The notes beneath the pieces are model-generated. The model was not told the DNA's origin. It saw only the letters and a program-made list of their open reading frames with translations, and ran no database searches. A program made the translations under genes and the position numbers. From Reticulitermes lucifugus (Eukaryota > Arthropoda > Insecta > Blattodea > Rhinotermitidae), in contig JAKCWW010000527.1 in assembly GCA_026260175.1 (NCBI GenBank), positions 20,088-84,087 of the forward strand: 64,000 nt of DNA, in the 5' to 3' direction. Shown piece after piece: positions 39,501 to 54,500 of the stretch (position 1 is its first letter; every line of letters begins with the position of its first letter).

Positions 39501-42500
39501 TTCCTTGATATGTAGAACTATTCTCACAAGAAACTGTACTAAACTTTTTCAGCCTCCTTCATATTACCGCACAATGTCTGCACCAAAAATGTTCACATTA
39601 TACTTGCATTTTGTTACTTGTGACCTAAGCAGAAATGGGAAAATAATATTAAAATGGGCCAAAAAGGCAGCTTCAGTAAACACAAAAATGAATGTTCAGG
39701 TTCCATAATAACAGGTCACTGCTTGACTAAGACTAACAACACGCACCTTCAGATCAGTATTCAGTACCATGATCTTTTCAGTGGAGATGAACAGGTCAAC
39801 TTCTGTGCTGGGCTGTGTCTCCCCTTCTGGTGCCTGAATTGACAGAACAACCATGTAAGTGCACATATACAGCAAAGGTAAAGTTGTCCCTGTGCTTAAT
39901 TAACCACCATATCATTAGGACATATGGGGGATGGGGATATACATCCATGCAATCTTATCCTCATGGAAGTGTGTGATAAACCTCACGCCCTGGCAGCTTT
40001 ACTGCTGTACCAACTGTACAGCAGAATGGGAAAACCTCAGGGTAAGTCTGAATGTCGTGAAAGAGACAGAATTCTTGGCCCTGACGGTAACTGAACCCTA
40101 GTCACCCAGTCCATAATGTAGTGGCTATCCTGCTCCTCTGCACATGCAAGTGAAACAACATGTCTCACACACAAACATTTCTGCTAATCCTTCATGCAGT
40201 TAAAGTTAGCCTCATGTTTAAACATAATGCCATGAGCACGTGGTGACATGAAGGAAAAGCTGCAGCTGAGAGGTCAGCTTCATGCTCTGACCATTTTACT
40301 GTGAGGATAACAGCACCCACTGAATAGACTGGATCAGGCTGACAGCAGAGACAAAGGCTGGAACATCCATAGCTAGTCTAGTGGGCTAACGTGGCTCATA
40401 ACAAGAGAGAAAGAGCTGGATAAACGAAAGTGACTGCATACATTAAATTATGCAGCAAACAACATGTGCCATTCATACACAGGAGAATATACATAAAAAG
40501 AAAGCCTTAATCAAGCACAATAAAATACACATAGAGAAATATTTTTAGACTGTGCCACTGATTGGAGTGTGAATTTCTTTAGTTACAAAGTTTCTCATAT
40601 GAAGACAGAATATAGGGAGCATTCACAGACACATTATTACCTTGAAGACTATAGTGTTCTGGGATGTAACATCACGTAGTCTGGTATGCGGGTACAGACA
40701 ATTCAGAGGAAAGTGCTCCATCTGAAGATGATGGCAGTATATTCCTCCACAATGTAGGTATGCATCTACTACACTACATGTCATCAGATTCCAGAAGACA
40801 GTAGTTTCATAGTCATTGCTGTGAAAACCTCAGACCTTACTCCGTAGTAGCACATTATCATCTTACTTACAAGGACTAGGCCCTGTGGTTTATGACTCAG
40901 AATTCTTTGATAATAAATTGTTGTGGGATGTGGTAGGATTCCTTTGATGGAGGATCAACTCCTCACTAGACCTGTACCATCACAAGACGGCAGAGAAAAA
41001 CATTTAAACTTCTGAGTAACTCCTTACAGTTTTGAGCTAAACAATTATAATCGTACCTACCTCAATTTTGAGACAGGCTCTTACAAATTTCCACTATCGA
41101 TACCAACAGGGTCTACCCTTCTGTACACATAATAAACATAGTACACACTTTCTTTGCATAACCAAAGTTTGTGAAAACTTTGTAGAACTTACCAATGCCT
41201 GTGATAAAGTCCAGCAACAGGACAGCATGAGAAACAAAATACACAAATCTTGTTAGTAAAAATTAATTATATGAAAGGGACAGTTACAACAGTTTTGGTA
41301 TAGCAGTGATGAAGCAAACAGTAAAGCAGACCGTGTTTAAGAACACAGTCCAAATCCTTAACATCTACTCTCGGCTCAGCAGCTACTGTATGTCTCACAC
41401 CGCATTATAACTGTTTACTGTCAAAACTGGAGTTCCACAACACAATACTAACATCAGTGGTTTTCTGGGATGTGATGCAATGTAGTCTGGCTGATAGATA
41501 CAAATGTTTGAAGAACCTGCTGCCTCTGTCTTCAGTCTTCTCCCTTTATGATGGGGCAGCAGGTTTCTCTGCAATGCTGGCAAAACCTGTCTATCCAACT
41601 GCATGCTGTAGCATACCAGAAGACCACAACCCTAACATTCCTGCTGTAAGGGCCTGAAATCTCATATCCTGACTTGTTTTTCATGATTTTCGTCACCCTC
41701 ATCAGCAAGTACTGTGAAACAGACCATGACCATCTCTTTCCAAGTCTTTACTGACATGCAAGTCGTTATGTTCTCATATAAACAATAATATGTAACATCT
41801 GAATTTGAAACAGTGTCAATAAATAACCCAACTAGCAATCATCCATCAACTAGCTACAGAAGGGCAAATGATATCACAAAGCATTCATGACACTAGGTAC
41901 AGAGGGCAGCACAGTAAGACAGCTTCCTACTGAATAAGGTCACTTTATTCAGACTGTCTACGCTGGTTTCATACAATCCCTTACAGATAATCTACTACAC
42001 AGCAACGTAACTTTCCTGTTTCTTATCGCAGATCTAACAGAGAACACCCACAGACATCATGAAATTCACTCCATATTCTTACCACAGGTGTACAGCAGTC
42101 ATAGCTGCTGGACTGATGTACAAGTATTGTCATACAGATGCTGGATGTAATATTAACCCTCATTCCCAACACTTTCTTAATTATAAGACTGAACTTAAAT
42201 TCCTGAATTTGAGTGTTACTCGTTCTGTAAATTATTAGCTACTACCTATATATTGTGTTAGTGATAAAGCAACCATACCCCAGGGACTTGATCTAATTTA
42301 ATACGAATCAGGTGATAATGGTGAACAAGCAAATCTATGGAAGTGACACAAAGAATGAATGTTTTGTTATTCACACCACACACCATTTACCTCTGCTGTC
42401 ATGGTAACAAATGTAAGAACTGTAGTTAATTTCACTTTTAACAGTTTGATCACATGCCTCCTTTGTACTCAGGATGTTCCCAGCTTTGACTTCAGCCTAC

Positions 42501-45500
42501 AGACAGGCTTTCCTGATACAGGGGTTCTGTAGCTCTCCTCACTTCATTCTACACGGTACCCTAAACAACAACAACAACACTGTCCAAACCTCAAACCTTC
42601 CGACCTTGAATATCTTGGCCAACTAAGATATAACCAATAACTTTCTTGAGAATGACTCTGCTCCATGCAGTGAATGAGTTACTTAAGTCACTTCCACATT
42701 CTTTCTAACTTGTAATTCATAAATGCTCTACCATTCAACACGACATAAGGAATGTGTATGAGAGTGCTGTTCAGTGAACACACCAAACGCTACAGGCTTC
42801 ATCATTCAGACTTCACTTGCTACACAACAGTCTCCCTCTCCCTGCCACCCAGCACATCAGGCCCCTCTCTCCCGCACAAATCATATTGAGCCCACAACCT
42901 TGATCTTGGTGACTGCCTCTTCAACCATGTGCTTCTTAAGGCGTTTGCGTCGTTTGCGGCCCCCCTCCTCGTCCACCTCTACTGAACCCAAGAAGTGCAG
43001 TCTGAACACGGTGCCAGCCAGCCCCCCAGTCCCTCCAACACTCCCACCAGGGGGCTCCTCCTCCTCTTCTTCTTCCTCACCACTGGGGGGTGGTGGCGAT
43101 GACTCCATGGGCCAGCCAGCAGGGCATCCTGCTACATGGTGGCTACTGCCACCCATCATCGCCATGGCTCCAGGGTCCTGAAACCTCCCACATGCTCGAA
43201 CCTGCCCAGAAGCAGCCAACTGGCAACCCCAGAGGATGGGTTTGGACAAGTGTCATAATGGCAAGTATGTGGGATGGGATGGGACACCTTTGTATCAGAT
43301 ACTTTGCAGGGTGTGTTGGAAGAGTCCATCTACTAGCAAGTGATGGCCATCAACCAGGGCAGCAGTCAGAGGCGGCTCGTCTGTAAGGGCTGCAGCCCTC
43401 CCACAAATTCTGAGAAAAATTAAACTAAATATCTGAATGAAAGTTTTCTTTAGGATATATGTACATTCTTTAAAAGCATACGAGTGAAATCACTTTAAAT
43501 TCAAATACTCGCGACAGACTCTAAGTGCTGCAGAAAGCAAGTGGGCTGTGCCCTGCCGATGTTGGACGCTGGGTCAGCACAGCTAGGCCAAGTGGTGGGA
43601 AGACCGTGGCAGATAGGTCACAGGCCAGGCTGCAGGCACTGCAGCCCAGACAGGGATCAAAGGATGGCTTTGTATATCTGTTTACCTTTTCTAACACTTC
43701 AAATGCTGAAATTTTGATAACCATTTTTAAGATAAGCATAAACAAGAACAGTGTGAAGTATTTACAGGGCATAAATTTTGGCAAATAACTCTCGCCCAGG
43801 AGACTGAGATTAAGAATTTAGGTCGTGCAACACCTTATTTTGTTATTTCTCAGTCATCATCAAGCAGAATACAAACTTATGTGAGAAAAATTTAACCCTG
43901 CTATATACACTGAATGTAAGTGGTTGAGAGGTTGTGCTCAAAGAAACACTCAATTAGGTCTTATCATTAATCATACAAAAATCCTAGGCCTGCCTTACCA
44001 TAAGAATAAAGTCCCACGAGCCGCCACTGGTAGCAGTGATACAACCTGACCACACAGTCATTCATATCAGCCCAGCATAAAAAACCATGCTCAAGATGCT
44101 GAAGGAAGAGAGAGGTAGCCTCCACTATTCAAACCCTACACATTCCAAGTCAGTACCAATTTTCTCCTACTCATGCCCTCATGAGACAAAACTTTTAACA
44201 ACCCAACCCTTCACCCCCTGCTCCCTGAAAGAGATCAGCCCCTCTGCTAAGGCTTGGCTATTGTGTTCCACTTGTATGACTACCATTAAATCACAAACAG
44301 TTGATATGTATCAAACAAGGCCTTCAGAAAGTTACTTCACCTTAAACATGAGAAAAGCATGACTCTCCAAAATGTCAGCAATACAGCGAATTTCTACATG
44401 GTACGATCACCCCAAAACAGGTTCAACATTAGCTCACTCATTATCTTTGATACTGTTATACTGATATTAACATTTGTACACTGTGGTCAGATATATGGGC
44501 TGCTGGAGAGAGGCAGGGGTACCAGCTGCTGCCTGTTGGGCGATATTGTTTCATCTGTCGTCTCTGTCAATGCTATGACAGGCTTCCACATCTTCACACC
44601 TTGCTGGACTTGATGAGATACAAAAACGATGACGTAAAGCAGAGCCACTCAAGTTACATCAAAGTGCATCAACCCCGTCATTTCCAGTCTCATTCAGGCA
44701 CTTGTGATCTAGTGCTATAGCCCATCCAGCATTAACAATGGATTACATGTCCAATGGTGCTATCTGTAAGAGGTAAAATCCTTCTCCTGTCTGTGCAAAC
44801 TACGCTACAATGTAATTAGATGTTACCAATAACATGGCAGTCAAAGCATTTCACAGTTTACTGTTCAGCCAAAAATTTTCAATTTCCTTTAATAACAATG
44901 TTTCCTTCTTTTATTTCACTAGACTTATGATTACTGAATGTAATGCAGTGCTCACAGTTGCCACTGCTGCTTGTCATAAAAACAATTCTTCACTTTCACA
45001 AAGTAGTAAAAGATATATTACCTCTATAAAATGTAAACACTGAAAAAATATTCAACTTTCATTGAGTGTGAAAACATGTTAAATTAAAATTTGTTTATCA
45101 GAGCATTTTAAAGATTTTCTTAATATACTGTTTTCTTAAATTTTACCACTGATGTATATAACTGAACAAATTATGCCCACTCTAATACAAATCTGACTAT
45201 AAAAATGTGAAAGTGGAAAATAAGTTTAAAATAATTTTAAAATCATTCTTATACATCAATGTTTCTCCCCCTGATATGTGGTATGTTTGTCATAAAAAGA
45301 TGATCAATTCATCAATAATTACTGAATACCAGTCTGTCTGTTAGCAATTTCTGCACGTATGCTGGCCTACCATTTGCAATATTGAGAAACACTATTACAA
45401 GGCAAGTGGTCAGTTCAGTACACTCCAAAATAATGTCATGGGATGTTAATTGTCAGGTTTTGTCTTAACATAGTGTAAGAATGTGGCTGTGCACTTAACT

Positions 45501-48500
45501 TGGAATGAACACTGGCCAGGCTGTAGATGCACTATAACAGCAACACTCCATTTTAAATGCTGGATACACTACAGTAGCTTGATGTAACTGGAGAGGATTG
45601 GTTCCCACAATGAACTATAGCGAAGTGCTTGTGAGAAGATAAAAACATCGACCATCTAATTGAAGCCAACAACATAACAAAGGGGTGTGCGTGTATGACA
45701 GAAAACACAAGAAAAAGAGAGAGAAGGACAGATCAGCCACCAGAACTTTGCAAACTTTGGATCATCATTTTGCAGAAGACAATGTTCCTGTATCTGTAAA
45801 GCAAGGCAATGACACCCACCTCACACACATGCACGGGCCACAACACATACCTCAATTTATTTATTTATTTATTTATGTATTTTAGCTTTTTATAATGATC
45901 ACTTGGAACTAGAACTCTCGAACCTTTAAGTTCTTTCACATATTTCAAAATTTCAACCTCACTACAAGAATTGGGTGATCAGTGTTTAGGGAAGCAACTG
46001 CTTTTAATTCTGAGAATTAAACGAAAGCCATTAATACTCGGTGACTTAAGTAATTCCAAGTACTCAGAACTGACACAGGTGGCATACATTATTATCAGTG
46101 TACTTGTACAGCAACAACATCAGATCAGAAACTTCTGATCTAACCTTCCCTCTACTATGCCAAGGTCATAATCTACTTATGTGGTGTAAAGTGTAATAAC
46201 TGTTTTTTCCAGTTTAAACCAGTCAATACAAGTGCCTCACAGTATTTTATCAAAGAACACAAAGAAAATATCACTCAACTCTCAGTGCATAAAGCAGCAT
46301 TATAAGACAGTTTAGAAAGCTGCACAATCTGCAGCCTAGCCGGAATGTTAAGATTGAAGTCCTGTGGAATGTGATGGTGCATAGTTCAGTACACCAAGGA
46401 ATCTATTTGCAAAACTACATGGCATCACATCCCAAAAGACAGCAGTCATAATACTACCATGAAAACCTTGCACTTTAAAAGAAGAAACATGGTACTAAAT
46501 TTTGAAGGTGGCAAAAAATATGTATTAATTGTATGATGTGTATGCACACAAAAAACACACACACATACACACACACAGAGTTCTGATGTTCAGAACACCT
46601 GCACCCTGATTAGTAAACTCCTATAGCTTGACAGATACTATTTTGCAAAACAACCGCATTATACATTAGGAACTACATTTTGCCTAGGAAATGAGCGGGA
46701 ATGTTGGATAACACTAATGACAGGTAATGGAAGTCCATACAGTACTTAGCGATAACATCAGTTTTCAATTACCCATGGTATTTTACTTTCACTTGTCATT
46801 CACAGATGGCAGGGACATAGCCTTTCAGTATTAATTAGCTTGCTTATGGCAGCTGACCACTATCAATACATGTATATATACTTTCTTTGTGTTCATATTT
46901 TTTATTTTTATTTTTAAGTGCACATGCTAATGGTTTATGAAAGTGTGGGTCATAAGAGCCATAGTGAAGATTTGAAAGACCATTCAACATACAGAAGTAG
47001 TCCATTTGAATACCAAACAAGGGATTAATGATGTTCCTGTTTGCACGTTCTGTGGCATCATGTGTGAAACAGACGTGTGGTTGCAGGGAGAGGGGAAAAG
47101 GACAGAGAGACAGAGAAAGAGACGACAGATGAGACACCAAACGAGCCGGGAGTGCAGGACCCCAATTCTGTAGTCAGGTGCACGGGAGGATGAGCCCCCA
47201 ACAGGACTGGCAGGATTCATGTCTTTTCATATTTTTTATTTTTATCAATTTATTTATATTTGCACAACAGGGAACAACACTTCGTGGCTTTCCTCTGAAA
47301 GCTGAACACATGCAGACATGATGTATGCAACAGGGAAAATCTTGTTCTGAGTTACAGAGAGACTAGATCAAGAACGTAGAACGTGACTTGTGGAACCTAA
47401 GGGGAGCATTTATTATAAATGCACAGCAGCCATTTGCAGTAACAAGGAATTTGCTACAGATACACTAAATTTTAAACTCGATTTTGTTGTGGATGTACCA
47501 AATAATCAAGGAGTTCCAACCACTTCACTGAAAGAAGCACCTATGTACTGAGTTTATTTACAGCTCACAAAATAAATCCAATGAATTAAAAGAAGTCAGA
47601 ACACTTAAAATCTGACTGTCTCTGACCTTTTATACTACATAACAATTGTAAACAAACCCTTATCAAAACATCAAAATTCACAAACAGATCTAATTTTAAA
47701 AAGAAACACAGAAGTGTTTATATGATGCAGAAAAGTACCTAAAGATGAGAAAACACCTTACGAGATGCACAGATAAATGAAAGACTGAGGTGATTCTCAC
47801 TCATGACAAATGTCACTGGATAGTCAAGTGCTGTCATGCCTGTCCCTTTCATTACTTCATAAAGATATTATTCTGACGTGGAATTTCAAGAACTGTAAGA
47901 TGCTTCATGACAGGACACACTGCACAGTACACACCACACACATCAGACAGCAGCGGTGCAACCAGATTCATAAACTGTGCCACCCACCACAGCAACAGTC
48001 CTCCAGAAAGTAATGCCATCCAGTTTTGTAGGTAGGTACCAACATTTCAGACAAAGCTGCTATTTCCATTTTCATGGTAGGAAATGGTGGCATCTAGTTC
48101 CTTTGAGATGTTGGTACCCATCTAACAAACCAGGTGATGTCATACCCCAGAAGACCATATTCTTGAAGTTCACCATCATCAGAACCTCTGATTTCACAAC
48201 TGCATACAGATACACCTTTCTCACTGATCCCGGACAAGCTTGTGGCTACATCTAAATGAGATAAGTCATAATCATTTAATGGCATGTTCATTTGTTCACT
48301 ATACTTCTCTGGTGACACAAGTGTGTGTTTCTTTAATTTATGTCACATGGTATCTGCTGTTGGTCCCATAATGACAATTTTTTTTAAATGTTTATTACAA
48401 GGTGCAAAATCACATAGTAATAGCACCTAGTATGAAATGGATGGCTGGACCTCAAAGTTACACTCAGTTCAGAACAAGTGGCTACGTGTATATTCCAACC

Positions 48501-51500
48501 ACGGCAATGAGAAAATTGCAACCAACTAACTGGTTTATGGTAACATAACGCAAACGTTCCTACACCATTAACACTGAAGCCCACTATGAGATGAGGCAGT
48601 TCCCACCTCCCATCCCCACTATTTCCCTAAGATCTAAATTAATATTATCTTCACATTTCCTTCACAATCCTAGGCCAGTCCATGTGCACTCTGTGGCGGA
48701 CAAAATGGCACTGGGACAAGATTTTTCTCTGAAGACTCTGTTTTCCCCTGCCACTACCATGCCACTGATGTTCCATATTCTTAGTTCAGTCACCTACTCT
48801 CTACGCCATACAATCTTAGCAACTGACAGCATTGTTAAATAACACTTCTCTCTCCTCTTCACAGTCTTTCACGTGACTTTTCAAAGAGGTTTCCCCACCA
48901 TACTCCATCCTAGTTATGCCACTGTCAGCAACAACACTCTGTTCATCACTCAGAGAGATTTCCAAAAGAATGCAATGTCATCAGAATAGGAGAGGCATCT
49001 TGTCTCATTCTGATATAAAGGCACTCCAGTTGAAAATCCACACATAACACTTAACAAGGAAAGTAACCATAAAAATCACAACCAGAAATGCAGTCAATTC
49101 TCTGAGATAGTGGTACCAAAACTGTCGCTGGAAACATCATTTGAATAATGCAAAATGTAGTTAAGATGCAATATGTGTCAATATTAGTTAATGACATCAA
49201 GAAGAATGAGATGGGTGGGGCATGTGGCATGTATGAGGGAGAGGAGAGTATATACAGGGTTCCGATGGGGAAACCTGAAAGAAAGAGGACCACCTAGAAC
49301 ATCTAGGCATAGATGGGAGGAAAATATTAAAGTGAATCTTAATGAAATGGGTTGGGAAGGCATGGACTGGATTTATCTGGCTCAGGATAGGGGCAAGTGG
49401 TGGGCTCTTGGGAACGCAGCGCCGAACCTTCAGGTTCAATAAAATGTGGGGAATTTCTTCACTGGCTAAGCTTTTTGAGTAGAACTCTGCTCCATGGAGC
49501 TATTTATCACTTTATGGCACAAAGGGCATTAATACTCATGGCAGTTATCTACTGTACTCGTACTCCGTATTGTAGTCTTGGTTTATGACAATGTGTCATC
49601 GGGAAGGTGCATACTGATTCTTTGGACGAACATACTGTCTCCATTTTCAGGATTCGGTTTCACTAAAGATAACGAAGGCAGTAAGTTCCTCCACAGTGCT
49701 GGTACACACCTACCAGACTATACGGTGTCATAAGCCAGAAGACCACATTTCCAGTCTTCAGTACCTTCAAAACCGCAAGTCTTATCAGTGTGTTCTGTAG
49801 TTTGTTTCCACCTTAGAATTCAGATGTATATAAAGTTACATTTATTTCCTCAGAAGAGAAATGACTTGTGAAATGTGGTGCAAAGACTGAACTGTAGCAG
49901 TAGGTATCAGATCGTCAGCGTCTGGAAGGAGAGAAACAGACACCTAAGAGAAAACTTCCAAGGTCTTTGCAAGAAGTTTCAAATTACAGGAATGCATTCA
50001 CAATTTTTATGGGGCAACCTCCTGGACAATGGATATTTCAATGACTAAGAAGCAGATGAGAGGGTTAAAAAAATCAGAGCAGATCCTAGGGAAGCAGTTT
50101 TTAGGAATGGGAGGTGCAGGAAACTGACTCAGGACTGTTTTCAATAACTGTATGGCTTTAAGTGGCATCAAAACTTTGGGTTATACTATTATGAGGCTTG
50201 AGGAAACATTCTCAATGAAAGGTCTAACTGTTACGGTGGTTTTATAATGGTCTGAGAAGCAATGCAGTTTGGGAACCACTGATCAGAACAAACTTACTAC
50301 CAGTACAACGTATTCATTACAGCTCTGACTGTGACACACATTAAGGACCCTGAAGAGACAGAGGGGCATCCTAATTGTCTCCAGGCTGCCACAATGTGAC
50401 TATTGTTTACAGGATACCAGTTTATTTAATCCTGCCAAGCCCAACTCATGCAGCAGCATACAGGTATGGTGTTTGTCAGTGAAACAGACATCACCTTCAA
50501 AGGGGACCACTGTGCACCTCACTACCCCCTGTGGGGTCCCTGCCCAAAAAGAATGGTGCAGGCAACAAGCAACCAAGCGTGCAACACTATATGAGGCACT
50601 TACCTGTTGCTGCCACCCTCAAACATATTAAAACTTTTCATTATGTGAATGCTGTAAACAGTGATGAAGATTCTGACATTAAGTGTCACTCACACATACA
50701 CATACATGTAGATATGCACACACACCAAGAACTACAATAGATGGAATATATTTCCTGTACACATTACCCTACTTTCAGCATTCAACTGTACAAGTTCAAA
50801 CACTGCAAACAAAGCCTGTACACTCTTAGTCAAGGATCTCCAGAGCTCACTTAAAGCAAAAGAACTGTGTCTTCCTTGTACCAGCATCTGCTGCACCCCC
50901 CACCCCAACTGCATTCTCTCATGAGTCTAAAAATACATTCATGCCCATATAAAGGTTTGCAGAACAGAGTATACTCATTAATGCACAGATGACAGCTCTG
51001 ATGTCTTCAAAATTTCAGTGAAATAAATTTCAGACTCTTTACTCCTCGGATTTTCCATTATCAAAGAAACTGTCAGTATCAGCTTATGTCTTGAAACAAA
51101 GGAGACACAAGCATTGTGATAATGAAGTGAAATAACTAACAAAATATCAGAGCCATTATATAGGTGATACCAATGAAACCAAGATTATAAGGTAAGGAAT
51201 TCATCAATAATAGGTGCACAAAGCTGGTGCTGGTCTAACCTTGATACGGGAGACAGCTTCCTCGGCCTGTGTCATACGTGTTGTCTTGGTGGGCTGTCCC
51301 TCACAAACTAACTGTGTAGAACCCAGGTAGCGTGCTCGGAACAGTACACCTTCGATCAGCACTGCAGGTTCGTGGATCATCACTGCAAATACAGCAAACC
51401 AACATCAGTTATGTAGACGTTCAAGCTACTTTTGTCGTGAGATCTTTGTTCTTCTGGGACATTACACAGCATAGATTGGTAGTTAGTTACCAATGTTTCA

Positions 51501-54500
51501 GGACAACCTATCGGTCCCATCTTCAAGGGTCAAGCAGTCCAAGAAGAATTACCAATCTACACTGCATAACATCCCAGAAGAGTAAGGATCTCATTTACAC
51601 CGCGGTGGAAGCCTGAAATCACGCATACGTTTGCTTCAGTTAAACTGTAAAACAAGGACGCTCCGTTGTTTAAAAATATGAAAATATCATAACAGAAATG
51701 GCATCCAACATATAAAACAACTTACAGATAACAGCTGCTGTAATGTTAAGTGAGATAAAATGTAAATGTACTGTTTGTTGAAACAGAAAGCTTTTTAAAC
51801 ATATTTCAGCAGAAATGTAAGGGTACAACCCATTATTTTTAAGTTAGTGGCTTATGCCACTTCATCCAGCATGCCTTACTGACAGAAGTGATCCTGACAG
51901 TCTTCTGCATTAATTTCAAGATATCCACTGTGGAATGATTCAGCATGAGCCCACAGCCAGCTAAATTTCACATAGTCAAAAGCATCAACAGAAGAGAAAA
52001 TATAATCCTATACTGAGGTCTCTCGAGCTGTTGTACTTCTCCACAAAGAGATCCCCCAGGTGTCCAGCCATTCTATTCAAAAAGACAGTGGCAGTCATAA
52101 TCTTTGCTACGTACATGTGTCTTGGGCTGGTTGACATAGGTCAGAAGGGGCTGGAGGAGAATATAACAGGAGGCAGTGTCATCATCACCATCCATGGAAC
52201 TGTTTCTGTAGCCTCAGTACATAACTGAACACTACTCATCCATCTCGTAGGGCTGCTCGTAAATGCGCCCTCTGACAATGAAACTGACCAAAATAACTGA
52301 TAGTTCTTCAAACCATGGTACACAGAATAGAGGTTGTTTATGATGGTCAGTCCTCAGTTTTGGGGACATGCCAAGGATGAACACATGTACACGATTCCAA
52401 AGCTCAACTCAGGCAAAATGTGTCAAATAATTGACACTACATTCCAGTTCTGACTACATGATTTCAAAGATCATTCTTCATAATTGTACAAGGTAACATT
52501 TAAGTTCCCAGAATGCTGGCACACATCAGTTTGAGCAGTGACTAAGCAGTCACGTATTGTGCCATGTCTGTGGTTGCAACTTCTGTGCTGCTTAAAGCAA
52601 GCTAGGCAGCAGTAGCAAAGCAGTGGCAGTATTTACACAAGCATGCGCTTTTGTCTCAATCGAGAAATGGGTGATAGGTGGTTGCAGCAATGCATTAACA
52701 TCAAGCTTTCTGCAAAGTTAGGCAAAAGCATGCATAAAACTTTACATATAACACTGCTCAAGGCTACGATGAAGTCAAGTGTCTCTGGGTGGCATAACAG
52801 GTTTAAAGAGGGTCACAAACATGTGAAGTTGATGAAAGAACTTTACATCTGACAACATCCCCTCACTCACTCACACACTAACAAAAAATTAAGAGTATGA
52901 ATGATGACAAAGAAACTAAATACAGAGATGGAAATTGTGAAAAAGACTGTGACTTAAGTTTTCAAAATGAGGGTAGTTTCAACAAAGATGGTGCCACAAA
53001 TTTTGTCTGATGATCAGAAATACTGGCAGCTTGATGTTTCAGACCTGTCTCAAATAGCTGCATAAATTTTATAATTTTCTAAAATGTCACTGAAACAGCA
53101 TCAGTAATATGGTTCTGGTAAAACTAACTTTTATATTAACAAATAAAAATACCACGATGTACACATACACCAGCATGTTTCTATCTAAATCAATCACCTT
53201 CACGCAGACAATTTTATGGCTTCCAAGTGTCACTGCTGAGATTTGACACTGCATTATATAACATCACAATATTATAAAATATACAACATAGGTCAAATGA
53301 AAAGTATGGCGCGCGCGTGTGTGTGCGTATCCTTTTAGACCCCACCCCTGTACTATGTCTCCAACTATTTTGTTTGCTATCAGAAGTACAGAATCTGTAT
53401 GAAAATATGTATGTTATTTCAATTGATTGTAACAAAATTAATGTAACAATACTACAGAAACTTCATTATTATCATAATGATCCACATATCTTTGTTTTAA
53501 TTGCTGCTGCATTAATTTACTACAAATATCCATAAATATTGACCACAGATCATTAACAGATCTTATATGAGTATTCCATTAAAAAGAGCTATTTCAGCAT
53601 CACTAAGCTGAAGTATCTTTGCAGTGTTTTAAATCAGATAAATGCTGCATACCATTAAATTCACGTGCGATTTTGTTCCTTCTAAATGTGGATCTGCAGT
53701 GACCTTTCTCACATGTATGCTCAGTGTCATGTTTCACTAGTAACTAGCAATAAGTGAAATTGTGTACCTAATGTACAACACTGCAAGGATACTTCACCTT
53801 GGCAACACACGATCAGATACTGATGATTTTTTGTTGATATCTATGGATACTTATAGTAAACCAAATGCAGAATAATTAAAAACTCAGATATAAGGATCAA
53901 TACAATAATATGAGGTTTTAATAGTAATGTTATATTAATTCTGTACTAAGCAAATTAAATAACAATACAGATTTCAATGGACTTTACACTACTAAAAGTA
54001 AGCAGAACAGGCAGAGACATAACACAGCCTTGAGTACTAAATGGATATATTATATATATATATATAAACATTACTTTGTATGCGAAATATGTTGCATATT
54101 TTACAATAATGTGAAAATGCATTAAACAGTGTAAAACCTTGGTAATGACACTCGGAATCCATACAAGTGTCTCCCTGATCAATTTACATTGAAACATGAA
54201 GGAGTGCAATTAAATTATGTTCAATTTAATGTGTGTGCATGCACGCTCTGATTGTGTTTCCACTTGTTACTAATTCAGGTGCATGGCTGTAAGCTGAATC
54301 AGTTTAAAAAAGAAACACTTTATAGCACCAAATTTACAATGAATTTAGTTGTCGCACACAACTCATCATCCCTGAGAAAGCTTTGCTAATGAAGTGGAAA
54401 ATGCCAAGTACTTTTCTATTACTGCAGACTTGACATCAGATGTAAGTCATGTGCATCAGCTTACAGTTACTTCAAGATATGTGAAACCACACGGAAAAAA

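Noticed and set aside
41457-41657. 66-codon frame [15 protein letters not shown]...
   Set aside because: This is the chance frame through the TTCTGGGAT foldback repeat, not a host protein.
39834-51239. Microexon for the mammalian MAQKLAKSRKK insert of the PTB loop
   Set aside because: Searched by eye for a basic 33-nt exon with splice sites in this intron and found none convincing. The flanking exons join in phase without it, as I recall for other insects.
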